Positions 1 through 7,672 of a stretch of 64,000 nucleotides of DNA are shown piece by piece. The stretch spans positions 62,001 to 126,000 of the forward strand of contig NZ_AZNZ01000001.1 of assembly GCF_000510725.1 (NCBI RefSeq). The letters run 5' to 3'. Source of the DNA: Pseudoxanthomonas sp. J31. GTDB lineage: Bacteria > Pseudomonadota > Gammaproteobacteria > Xanthomonadales > Xanthomonadaceae. The position numbers and the translations under genes are program-made. The notes under the pieces were generated by a model, which was given only the letters and a program-made list of their open reading frames with translations, made no database searches and was not told the DNA's origin. How positions within the stretch are numbered: the first letter of the stretch is position 1; each line of letters opens with the position of its first letter.

Positions 1-1216
1 CCAGCCCGGCCAGCCAGAACGGCCAGATCGAGCGCATGGCCTGGCCGACGCTGATCTTGCCGATGGCCGTGCCGATGAACAGGACCGAGCCCACCGGCGG
101 GGTGACCAGGCCCAGGCCGCCGGTCAGCACCAGGACCAGGCCGAAGTGGATCGGGTCGATCCCGTAGGCGCGCGCCACCGGCAGGAAGATCGGGGTGCAG
201 ATCAGGATCATCGGCGCCAGGTCCATGAAGGTGCCCAGCAGCAGCAGCATGACCACGATCATCAGCAGCACCGCGTACTTGCTGTGCGCGATCGACTGCA
301 GGAACTCCACCGCCGCCGCCGGTACCTGCAGGTAGGCCAGCAGCCAGCCGAACACGGCCGCGGTGGCGATCACGAACAGGATCACGCCGGTGCTGCGCGC
401 CGCGTGCACCACGGTCTCGAGGAACTCCTTCAGCCGCAGCTGGCGGTACAGGACGATGGTCACCAGCAGGGCGTAGACCACGGCGATGGCCGCCGACTCG
501 ACCGCGGTGAAGATGCCGGCGCGGATGCCGACGAAGATCAGGGTCACCAGGCCCAGGCCCGGCAGCGCCGCGACCAGCCGCAGCAACACCGCGCGCCAGC
601 CCGGGAACAGCTCCACGCCGTAGCCGCGGCGGCGCGCGACCAGGTAGCCGGTGGTCATCAGCGTGGCGGTCATCATCAGCGCCGGGACGATGCCCGCGGC
701 GAACAGGTCGGCGATCGACAGGCCGCCGCCGGCCGCGGCCGAGAACAGGATCAGGTTGTGCGAGGGCGGCACCAGCAGCGCGACCAGCGCCGCGGTGATG
801 CTGACGTTGACCGCGAAGTCCCGGTCGTAGCCGCGCTTGACCATCTGCGGGATCATCGTGCCGCCGACCGCGGACACGTCGGCGATGGCCGAGCCGGACA
901 CGCCGCCGAAGAACAGCGAGGACAGGATCGAGACCTGGCCCAGGCCACCACGCATGCGTCCCACCAGGGAGGCGGCCAGCGCGATCAGGCGTTCGGAAAT
1001 GCCGCCGCGCATCATGATCTCGCCGGCGAAGATGAACAGCGGGATCGCGATCAGCGAGGCCGAGCCGGTGCCGGCCGACACCTGCTGGACCAGCACCACC
1101 GAGGGCAGGTCCAGGTACAGCAGGGTCGCCAGCGCCGCCGCGGCCAGCGCGAACGCCACCGGCACGCCGATCACCAGCAGCACGGCGAACACCAGGAACA
1201 GCAGGGCGATGGCCAT
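1..1216 (-). CDS. TRAP transporter large permease, DctM family (partial)
   Basis: This is the large membrane subunit of a tripartite ATP-independent periplasmic transporter, which moves an organic acid or sugar acid inward using a sodium or proton gradient. About 405 codons are visible and the 3' end is cut by the window edge; family members are about 425 residues, so little is missing. The reading frame is almost wholly hydrophobic, with the family's conserved glycine-rich segments (FFGGVSGSAIADVSAVG, and TPPVGSVLFIGTAIGKIS near the end). Its ATG overlaps the small-permease stop by one base (TGATG), so translation is coupled. In this pectin locus the substrate is probably a uronate or an unsaturated uronate product; that is inference from context. 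Confidence 0.93.
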   Translation of the reverse strand, partial: MAIALLFLVFAVLLVIGVPVAFALAAAALATLLYLDLPSVVLVQQVSAGTGSASLIAIPLFIFAGEIMMRGGISERLIALAASLVGRMRGGLGQVSILSSLFFGGVSGSAIADVSAVGGTMIPQMVKRGYDRDFAVNVSITAALVALLVPPSHNLILFSAAAGGGLSIADLFAAGIVPALMMTATLMTTGYLVARRRGYGVELFPGWRAVLLRLVAALPGLGLVTLIFVGIRAGIFTAVESAAIAVVYALLVTIVLYRQLRLKEFLETVVHAARSTGVILFVIATAAVFGWLLAYLQVPAAAVEFLQSIAHSKYAVLLMIVVMLLLLGTFMDLAPMILICTPIFLPVARAYGIDPIHFGLVLVLTGGLGLVTPPVGSVLFIGTAIGKISVGQAMRSIWPFWLAGL

Positions 1217-1740
1217 CAGCGGTCTCCTTCCATGGCGGCGGCCTGGTGCGGCAGCAATGCCAGCGCCAGCCGGTTGAGCGCGAACAGCACCATCAGCGCG
1301 CCGCCGGCGGCCAGCGGGAGGTAGTTGATGCTTTGCGGCAGGGCCGCGCCGGCAGCCTTGATGTGCAGGCCGTCCAGCAGCAGCACTGAGGCCCACCACG
1401 CCAGCACCGCGCCGATCGTGGCCACCACCAGCTGCACCACCACGTCGATCGCGGTCCGCATGCCCGGGCGCACGTGGTCGTGCAGCAGGAAGAAGCCGAA
1501 GTGGCGGTTGGTGTGCACGCCGGTGGCCGCGCCCAGGCTCATGGCGGTGGCCAGCAGCAGCAGGGTCACCGGCTCGGTCCAGCTCGGCGAGTCGTTGAGC
1601 ACGTAGCGGGCGAACACCTGCCAGCCCTGCACCACCACCAGCCCGAGCAGGGCGGCGGCGGCGATGCCGATGGCGACGGTGGCGATCAGGTCCAGGACGC
1701 GCTGGGCGCCGGTGGGTGGGACGGTCACGGGTTCGGACAT
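1216..1740 (-). CDS. TRAP transporter small permease, DctQ family
   Basis: This 174-residue membrane protein is the small subunit of the TRAP transporter and pairs with the DctM subunit encoded next. Four hydrophobic segments are visible (about 20-40, 50-70, 95-118, 135-165), with the typical charged ends (SPSWTEPVT after the first helix). It starts 20 bases after the binding-protein gene and its stop overlaps the DctM start by one base, so dctP-Q-M forms one operon. The start was placed at MSEPVTV, the first methionine after the preceding stop region. Size and topology match the family; the substrate cannot be read from this subunit. Confidence 0.92.
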   Translation of the reverse strand: MSEPVTVPPTGAQRVLDLIATVAIGIAAAALLGLVVVQGWQVFARYVLNDSPSWTEPVTLLLLATAMSLGAATGVHTNRHFGFFLLHDHVRPGMRTAIDVVVQLVVATIGAVLAWWASVLLLDGLHIKAAGAALPQSINYLPLAAGGALMVLFALNRLALALLPHQAAAMEGDR

Positions 1741-1760
1741 CGCGGGTTCCAGGAAGGGGT

Positions 1761-2777
1761 TCAGGCGAGCGCGCGGATGCGCTGGTGCAGGCCGGCGATG
1801 GCCGGGTCGCGCAGGTACTGCTCGAGCAGCGGGCGCGCGGCGGCGCGGAACGCATCCATGTCGACCTCGTTTGCCTGCACGCCGGCGGCCAGCACGGCCT
1901 GGCGCGCGCGCTCCTCGGAGGCGTCCCAGTGCCGGCGCATGACGTCGACCGAGGCGCGCGCGGTTTCCAGCAGCAGGCGGCGGTCCGGCGGCGACAGCGC
2001 CTCGAAGGTCCTGCGCGACACCAGCAGGATGTCGGGCGCGTGCGAGTGCCCGGTCTCCGACCAGAAGCGCGCGGCTTCGAAGTGGCGGCTGGAGTGGAAG
2101 CTGCGCATGTTGTTCTCGGCGCCGTCGATCATGTGCGTCTCCATGCCGGAGAACGTGTCGCCGAGCGACATCGGCGTCGGGTTGGCGCCGAGCAGGCGCA
2201 CCAGCTGGATGAAGATGTCCGAGGAGGCCACGCGCAGCTTGAGGCCGTGCAGGTCCCGTGGCACCACGATCGGGTGCTTGGTGTTGTAGAAGCAGCGGGC
2301 GCCGCTGTCGTAGACCGCCAGGCCGACCAGGTCGCGGCTCTCGAACCCGCGCAGCACTTCGTCGGCCACGCCGTTGTCCAGCGCGTGGCGCATGTGCTGC
2401 ACCGAGTCGAACACGTACGGCAGGCACAGGGCGCGGGTCAGCGGGAACGCGTTGTTGAGCGCGCCGGAATACACGCGGGTGATGTCGATGGCGCCGAAGC
2501 GCGCCATGTCGATCGCCTCGCTCTCGCGGCCCAGCTGGCCGGAGTGGTACAGGCGGATGTCGAGGCGGCCACCGGTCCGTTCGCGCAGGGCCTGGCCGAT
2601 CCAGCGCACCGCTTCCACGGTCGGGTAGTCGGACACATGCACGTCGGTGGCGGTCAGCACCCGCGCGCCCTCGCCGGCGCCGCTGGCGGCGGCCAGCAGC
2701 CGGCCCGGCGCGGCCAGCGGCAGGGCACAGGCCCAAGCCCCGGCCAGCAGCAGGCGGCGCCGGGTCAGCCCCTTCAT
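1761..2777 (-). CDS. TRAP transporter periplasmic solute-binding protein, DctP family
   Basis: This 338-residue protein captures the substrate in the periplasm and hands it to the DctQM permease. The N-terminus MKGLTRRRLLLAGAWACAL is a signal peptide with a twin-arginine-like RRR start. The mature part has family hallmarks: LDIRLYHSGQLG near 95-106, an ARFGAIDITR segment, and PRDLHGLKLRV around 172-182, which carries the arginine expected to bind the substrate carboxylate. Later comes GAENNMRSFHSSRHFE. Its ATG overlaps the upstream hydratase stop by four bases (ATGA). In many proteobacteria this subfamily takes up galacturonate or related acids; the neighbours favour a pectin product here, but the ligand is inferred. 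Confidence 0.93.
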   Translation of the reverse strand: MKGLTRRRLLLAGAWACALPLAAPGRLLAAASGAGEGARVLTATDVHVSDYPTVEAVRWIGQALRERTGGRLDIRLYHSGQLGRESEAIDMARFGAIDITRVYSGALNNAFPLTRALCLPYVFDSVQHMRHALDNGVADEVLRGFESRDLVGLAVYDSGARCFYNTKHPIVVPRDLHGLKLRVASSDIFIQLVRLLGANPTPMSLGDTFSGMETHMIDGAENNMRSFHSSRHFEAARFWSETGHSHAPDILLVSRRTFEALSPPDRRLLLETARASVDVMRRHWDASEERARQAVLAAGVQANEVDMDAFRAAARPLLEQYLRDPAIAGLHQRIRALA

Positions 2778-3613
2778 GCCGGATCCTCGCCCGCCGAGGC
2801 CACGGCGACGCAGCGCAGCGTGGCATGGCCGTCGAACACCACCGTGCCGGTCTGGCCGACGCCGATGTCGTGGATGCCGGTTGCGTTGCCGGTGGCGATC
2901 AGCTCGCCGCGCCGCAGCGGCCGGCCGCGCCGCGCGGAGCGGGCCAGGGCGAAGGCGAAGGCCGCGCGCAGGCCACCCGGCAGGCGGCTGGCGCCGCCGC
3001 TGCCGACGGCCTGCCCGTCAATCGAGGTGTCGGCCAGCAGGCTGGCTTCGTCCAGCGTCGTCCAGTCCGGGATTTCCGGACCCAGCAGCAGCCCGTTGTT
3101 GTTGCCGAAGTCGCACACGACCACGCGCGGGCCGAGCTCGTTGATCGTGGCCAGCGGGCTGCTGGCGATCTCGATGCCGGCGAACAGGGTGGACGGCAGC
3201 GCCGCGGCCTCGTCCGGGGTCCATTCCAGCTTGTCGGCGGGCGCGTCGGCGTCCAGGCGCAGCACGTACTCGGCCTCGATCGCCGCGAACCCGCCGGCGA
3301 ACACCGGGACCTGCTCCGTACCACCGGTAGCAATCCAGAGGTGGCGGGCGAAGATCGGGCCCAGCAGGCGCTCGTCGCCGGAGCCGTCGCGGCGTTCGGG
3401 CGCGATGTAGCCGACCTTCCAGCCGACCACCCGGTCGGGCCAGCGGGCGATGGCCGCGTCCTGGACCCGGTAGGCGGTCACCAGGTCAGCGGGGATGTCC
3501 CCGGGGAATGCCGGCAGCGAGGCGCCGCGGCTGCGGGCGGTGGTGAAGCGTTCGGCGATCGCCGCCAGTTCCGGTGGCAGTCCGCCGGTTCCATTGCCGT
3601 GCTCGGTGCTCAA
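2774..3613 (-). CDS. MhpD/2-keto-4-pentenoate hydratase-like protein
   Basis: This is a fumarylacetoacetase-fold hydratase of the 2-oxopent-4-enoate hydratase / oxaloacetate decarboxylase group, cytoplasmic and usually Mg-dependent. Core motifs are VVGWKVGYI, GPIFARHL, IEAEYVLRL and a FGNNNGLLLGPEIPDW segment. I chose a TTG start at 3613, preceded by GGAGG with a 4-base gap, giving 279 residues, close to the family length. An in-frame ATG at 3697 lies inside the shared ATGACACCG operator and has no ribosome site, so it is probably not used. The gene leads the TRAP operon, overlapping dctP by four bases. Its placement suggests it acts on a keto-deoxy or unsaturated acid from pectin; the reaction is unknown. 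Confidence 0.8.
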   Translation of the reverse strand: MSTEHGNGTGGLPPELAAIAERFTTARSRGASLPAFPGDIPADLVTAYRVQDAAIARWPDRVVGWKVGYIAPERRDGSGDERLLGPIFARHLWIATGGTEQVPVFAGGFAAIEAEYVLRLDADAPADKLEWTPDEAAALPSTLFAGIEIASSPLATINELGPRVVVCDFGNNNGLLLGPEIPDWTTLDEASLLADTSIDGQAVGSGGASRLPGGLRAAFAFALARSARRGRPLRRGELIATGNATGIHDIGVGQTGTVVFDGHATLRCVAVASAGEDPA

Positions 3614-3679
3614 GGCGCCTCCGATGTCCAATGCGAATGCATGCTGCGCCGCCAGACGACGGCGCTCGAGAAGCGGTAT

Positions 3680-3699
3680 ATGGTAAACCGGTGTCATGT
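3680..3699 (-). promoter_or_regulatory. Candidate operator, ATGACACCG-type (hydratase/esterase divergent region)
   Basis: The minus strand reads ATGACACCGGTTTACCA between the divergent hydratase and esterase genes. The first nine bases match the sites at 9316, 9443, 18850, 21881 and 22006 exactly; the right half differs (GTTTACC instead of RTRGTCA). It covers the rejected ATG start of the hydratase, which supports a regulatory role for this stretch. Confidence 0.6.
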
Positions 3700-3769
3700 A
3701 GCAATGTGCAGTGCGGCAAAACCGCCGGACTGTACGCGCAGGCACCTGTTGCGGGCATCGGAGGAGAGC

Positions 3770-4741
3770 ATGGTTCCACCCTTCCTGGCGCGATTGCTGC
3801 TGCCGCTGGCGATCGCCGGCGCGGCCGCTCCCGCGGCGGCGGCCGGGGCGCCGCCGCACATTCCCCTGTGGCCGGGCACGCCGCCCGGCTCCGAAGGCCT
3901 GGCCCTGGAGCAACGCGTGGTGGAGCGCAGCAGCGATCCGCGGCTGCCGGACCGCTACGTCGACAACATCGGCCAGCCGTTCCTCAGCGTGTACCGGCCT
4001 GCCCGCCCCGACGGCCGCGGCCTGCTGGTGGTGCCGGGCGGCGGCTACCAGCGGGTGGTGGTCGACAAGGAGGGCACGGCCCTGGTCCCGCACTTCGCCG
4101 GCGAGGACGGGCTGACCCTGTTCGTCCTGCACTACCGGCTGCCGGGGGAGGGCCACCGGGAGCCACGCGACGTGCCGCTGGCCGATGCCCAGCGCGCCAT
4201 CCGCCTGGTGCGCCAGCGCGCCGCCGAGTGGGGCATCGACCCGGACAGCGTCGGCGTGATGGGCTTTTCCGCCGGGGGCCACGTCGCCGCCAGCCTGGCC
4301 ACCCGCCATGCAGAGCGCGTGTACCCGGCGGTGGACGAGGCCGACCGCCAGCCGGCGCGGCCGGCCTACGCGGTCCTGGTGTATCCGGTGATCGACATGG
4401 GTGCCCACGCGCACCCGGGGTCGCGCGAGCGCCTGCTGGGCCTTTCGCCGGACGCGGCGGCGGTGCGTGCGTACTCGCTGCAGAACCGGGTCGACGCTAC
4501 GACCCCGCCGGTGTTCCTGCTGCACGCGCAGGATGACGGAACGGTGCCCGTGGAGAACACGCTGCTGCTGGACGCGGCGTTGCGTACCGCCGGCATCGAC
4601 CACGAAACCCACCTCTACGCGCACGGCGGCCACGGCTTCGGCGTGCGCCAGGCGCACGGCAGCCTGGCCTTGTGGCCGGCGATGGTGCGCGCCTGGATCG
4701 ATGTCCAGGCGCCGCCGCGCGATGCCGGCGCCGGCAGGTGA
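3770..4741 (+). CDS. Secreted alpha/beta-hydrolase, acetyl-esterase-like
   Basis: This 323-residue alpha/beta hydrolase probably removes acetyl groups from plant polysaccharide in the periplasm or outside. A signal peptide (about 1-25, ending AAAAG) is followed by the family's IPLWPG start. VVPGGGY near 87-93 is the oxyanion-hole loop, GFSAGG at 165-170 holds the nucleophile Ser167, Asp255/256 lies in LLHAQDDGTVP, and the likely catalytic His288 is in HGGHGFG. This matches the esterase group found beside xylan and pectin enzymes. The start has a clear GGAGGAG ribosome site. It faces the hydratase/TRAP operon and is followed 26 bases later by a second esterase. Pectin acetylesterase is the likely role; xylan acetylesterase is the main alternative. 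Confidence 0.85.
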   Translation: MVPPFLARLLLPLAIAGAAAPAAAAGAPPHIPLWPGTPPGSEGLALEQRVVERSSDPRLPDRYVDNIGQPFLSVYRPARPDGRGLLVVPGGGYQRVVVDKEGTALVPHFAGEDGLTLFVLHYRLPGEGHREPRDVPLADAQRAIRLVRQRAAEWGIDPDSVGVMGFSAGGHVAASLATRHAERVYPAVDEADRQPARPAYAVLVYPVIDMGAHAHPGSRERLLGLSPDAAAVRAYSLQNRVDATTPPVFLLHAQDDGTVPVENTLLLDAALRTAGIDHETHLYAHGGHGFGVRQAHGSLALWPAMVRAWIDVQAPPRDAGAGR

Positions 4742-4767
4742 ACCCCGATCCCGACAGTGGAGGCCGC

Positions 4768-6414
4768 ATGACCCAGCAACCGCCATCCCGCCCGACCGAG
4801 CCACAGGTCGATGCCGGTCGCCGACGCCTGCTCCGGGCCGGCGCCGCCGCGTCGACGCTGGCGCTTGCAGCCGGCACCTCCCTGCCGGCGTTCGCGGCGC
4901 CGCCCGCGCCGGTCGTGGCCACCGTCCATGGCCGCGTGCGTGGCCTGCGCGAGCACGGAGTGCAGGTTTTCCGCGGCATCCGCTACGGCGCCGATACCGC
5001 GCCGGTGCGGTTCCGCGCACCGTTGCCGCCCGCGCCCTGGCGCGGCGTACAGGACGCCACCGCGTATGGCGCCCAGGCGCCACAGCGCTCGCGCGAGGGC
5101 ATGGGCAGCGAGGACTGCCTGTTCCTCAATGTCTGGACGCCCGACACCGACCCGCGGGCCAGGCGGCCGGTGCTGTTCTACATCCACGGTGGCGGCTATG
5201 ACGCCGGCAACGGCAGCGACCCGCTGTACGACGGCACGCGCCTGTGCACGCGCGGCGACGTGGTGGTGGTGACCGTGAACCATCGCCTCAACGCATTCGG
5301 CTACCTCTACCTCGGCCTGCTCGCCGCGGGCTACGGCAGCTCCGGCAACGCCGGGCAGCTGGACCTGGTGCTGGCGCTGCAGTGGGTGCGCGACAACATC
5401 GCCCGCTTCGGCGGCGACCCGGGAAACGTCACCGTGTTCGGCCAGTCCGGTGGCGGTGCCAAGATCGCGACCCTGATGGCCATGCCCGCCGCGCGCGGCC
5501 TGTTCCACAAGGCCTGGACCATGAGCGGGCAGCAGGTCACCGCCGCCGGCCCGCGCGCGGCGACCCAGCGTGCGCAACTGTTCCTGCGCACCGTGGGCAT
5601 CGATCCGGACGCCGGCGACGCCCTGGCCCGCCTGCAGGCGTTGCCGGCGCAACGCATCGTGGAGGGCACGACCGCGCGCGACTTCTCCCGGGTCGAGGAC
5701 ACGCGCCTCTACTTCGGCCCGGTGATGGACGGGGAGGTGCTGCCGCGCCACCCGTTCTGGCCGGACGCGCCGCCGCAGTCGGCGCACATCCCCATGGTCA
5801 TCGGCAACACCCGCGACGAGACCCGTGCCTTCCTCGGCGGCGACCCGGAGAACTTCACCCTGGACTGGGACCGGCTGCCGGAGCGGCTGGAGAAGCAGCA
5901 GTACGTGGACATCCGCTCCGACCTGGTGGTGGCGCACTACCGCGCGCTGTATCCGCACTACACACCCTCGGAGGTGTTCTTCGCCGCCACCACCGCCGGC
6001 CGTTCCTGGCGCGGTGCGGTGGAGGAACTGGAGGCGCGCGCACGCCAGCCGGCCGGGGCGGCGCCGACCTGGGCCTACCAGCTGGACTGGCCCTCGCCGG
6101 TCGAGGGCGGGCGCCTGCGCGCCTTCCACACCCTCGACATCCCGCTGGTGTTCGACAACGTGGACAAGCCCGGCGCGCGCGCCGGCGACGGCGAGGATGC
6201 CTGGCGCATGGCCGAACTGATGAGCCAGGCGCTGCTGGCCTTCGCCCGCCACGGCGATCCCAACCACGCCGGCCTGCCGCACTGGGAGCCGTACACGCTG
6301 CCGCGCCGTCAGACCCTGCTATTCGATCTGCCGCCCGTGCTGGCCGACGATCCGCGCGGGGCCGAGCGCGCGTTCTGGCAGCAGGCGCCGTTCGTGCAGC
6401 GCGGGACGATGTAG
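4768..6414 (+). CDS. Type B carboxylesterase, exported
   Basis: This 548-residue carboxylesterase/lipase family enzyme carries a twin-arginine-like leader (GRRRLLRAGAAAS, 18-30) ending near AFA. Motifs in order: YIHGGGYDAG (oxyanion hole, 138-147), SEDCLFLNVW (114-123), and FGQSGGG (224-230) with nucleophile Ser227. FHTLDIPLVFDNVD and a FARHGDPN segment lie near the C-terminus as in the family. It follows the acetyl-esterase by 26 bases with a GGAGG ribosome site, so the two are co-transcribed. The substrate may be an ester on pectin (acetyl, methyl or feruloyl); the family is too broad to decide. It converges with the BNR gene 17 bases away. Confidence 0.88.
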   Translation: MTQQPPSRPTEPQVDAGRRRLLRAGAAASTLALAAGTSLPAFAAPPAPVVATVHGRVRGLREHGVQVFRGIRYGADTAPVRFRAPLPPAPWRGVQDATAYGAQAPQRSREGMGSEDCLFLNVWTPDTDPRARRPVLFYIHGGGYDAGNGSDPLYDGTRLCTRGDVVVVTVNHRLNAFGYLYLGLLAAGYGSSGNAGQLDLVLALQWVRDNIARFGGDPGNVTVFGQSGGGAKIATLMAMPAARGLFHKAWTMSGQQVTAAGPRAATQRAQLFLRTVGIDPDAGDALARLQALPAQRIVEGTTARDFSRVEDTRLYFGPVMDGEVLPRHPFWPDAPPQSAHIPMVIGNTRDETRAFLGGDPENFTLDWDRLPERLEKQQYVDIRSDLVVAHYRALYPHYTPSEVFFAATTAGRSWRGAVEELEARARQPAGAAPTWAYQLDWPSPVEGGRLRAFHTLDIPLVFDNVDKPGARAGDGEDAWRMAELMSQALLAFARHGDPNHAGLPHWEPYTLPRRQTLLFDLPPVLADDPRGAERAFWQQAPFVQRGTM

Positions 6415-6431
6415 CCCGGCCGGCGCCGTGC

Positions 6432-7658
6432 TCAGGACGGTGCCGGGCAGCGATCCGGACCGGCAGCGCCGGCAGCCAGCGATCGCAGCGGCACCCAGGT
6501 CACGGCCACGTCCTCCTTGTTCACCGCGTAGGCCACGACCAGGCGATCGTCCCACAGCACGCTCTTGGGATAGTGGTAGCCGGGGCGCTTGTAGCGGCCC
6601 CCGGCGCGCAACGGCGGCAGCGCGTCGCGGCCGCGCAGCAGGAAGGAACGGTCGAAGCAGCGGCCGTCGGCCGACAGCGTCACGGCCAGCGGCATGCGCT
6701 CGCGCTGCCCGCTGGGTGCGTTGACCAGGAAGGCGCTGCCGTCGGGCAGGTTGCCGGCGCTCTGCTTGGCGCGCGAATCCGGCATCGGGGTGAGCGCCGG
6801 CACGGTCCAGGTGCCGCCGCGATCGCAGCTCTCGCTGGCCAGCTGGCGGTAGCTGTCGCCCTGGTCGCGGAACACCATCACCGCGCACTCCCCGCCGTCT
6901 TTGGCGCGGCGCAGGAACAGGCTCGGTTCCAGCTCGCGGCTGGCGGGGCCTGCATGCGGCAGGTTGCGCATCGCGCCGCGCTGCCAGCCGGCCAGGCCCA
7001 GCGGATCGTCGCTGAAGAACGGCGCGGCGAGGATCCCCGGCCGGAGGTGGAAGGCGGCGAGGATGCGGCCGTCGGAAAGCGCGTGGGGGTCCTGTTCGAT
7101 CACGCCCGGCACGGGGGCGCCACCGGTCCCAAGCACGGGCCGCAGCGGGGTCCACTGCACGCCGTCGGTGCTGAGCCGGTAGCCGGTCCAGCCACCTGCG
7201 CCGGACTGGAAGCCGGACGGCCAGACGTTGATGTACGCGACCAGGGTCCGGCCATCGCTCCACCAGCCGCCACCGGAATGCATGGCGCCGCCACTGCCTG
7301 CCTCCATCAGCACCTCGGGCCGGCTCCAGTGCACGCCGTCGTCGCTGCGGCTGTAGAGCACGCGGGTGTCGGGCGAGTCCTCGTCGCGCGCGGAGTTCTG
7401 CCACTGCACGTAGAGCCGGCCCCCGAACACCACCGGCACCGCGCCGTTGTTGAACATGCCGCTCGCCGGATCCGCCCGGAACACGGTGGCGCTGGTGGTG
7501 CCGGCCGCCGGGCGCAGCCCCAGGTCAGGGGCCTGCGCATCGAACAGGCCGGTGGCCAACGCGTAGGGAGGCGATGCCGGCGTCGCCGGATCGGTGGCCG
7601 CGGCGATGGCGCTGGCCGTGGCCAGCACCAGCGCCAGGCATGCACGCGTGCGTCGCAT
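6432..7658 (-). CDS. Secreted BNR/sialidase-like beta-propeller protein
   Basis: This 408-residue exported protein has a signal peptide (1-21, ending AIAAA) and repeated Asp-box-like segments typical of sialidase-fold beta propellers: SRSDDGVHW, STDGVQWTP, CDRGGTWTV and a final SADGRCFDRS. Other conserved-looking stretches are QDPHALSDGRILAAFHL and YHYPKSVLWDDRLVVAYAVNKEDV. It starts 14 bases after the GH43 gene, so the two share a transcript. Pectin loci often carry such uncharacterised BNR proteins, and an exo-acting role on a rhamnogalacturonan side chain is plausible. I do not recognise a characterised family, and true sialidase activity is unlikely in this setting. Confidence 0.75.
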   Translation of the reverse strand: MRRTRACLALVLATASAIAAATDPATPASPPYALATGLFDAQAPDLGLRPAAGTTSATVFRADPASGMFNNGAVPVVFGGRLYVQWQNSARDEDSPDTRVLYSRSDDGVHWSRPEVLMEAGSGGAMHSGGGWWSDGRTLVAYINVWPSGFQSGAGGWTGYRLSTDGVQWTPLRPVLGTGGAPVPGVIEQDPHALSDGRILAAFHLRPGILAAPFFSDDPLGLAGWQRGAMRNLPHAGPASRELEPSLFLRRAKDGGECAVMVFRDQGDSYRQLASESCDRGGTWTVPALTPMPDSRAKQSAGNLPDGSAFLVNAPSGQRERMPLAVTLSADGRCFDRSFLLRGRDALPPLRAGGRYKRPGYHYPKSVLWDDRLVVAYAVNKEDVAVTWVPLRSLAAGAAGPDRCPAPS

Positions 7659-7672
7659 TCCGCCGGCCGCGC

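Noticed and set aside
6432-7658. True sialidase
   Set aside because: The Asp-box-like repeats are present, but the pectin context and the lack of an evident arginine triad argue against sialic acid as substrate.
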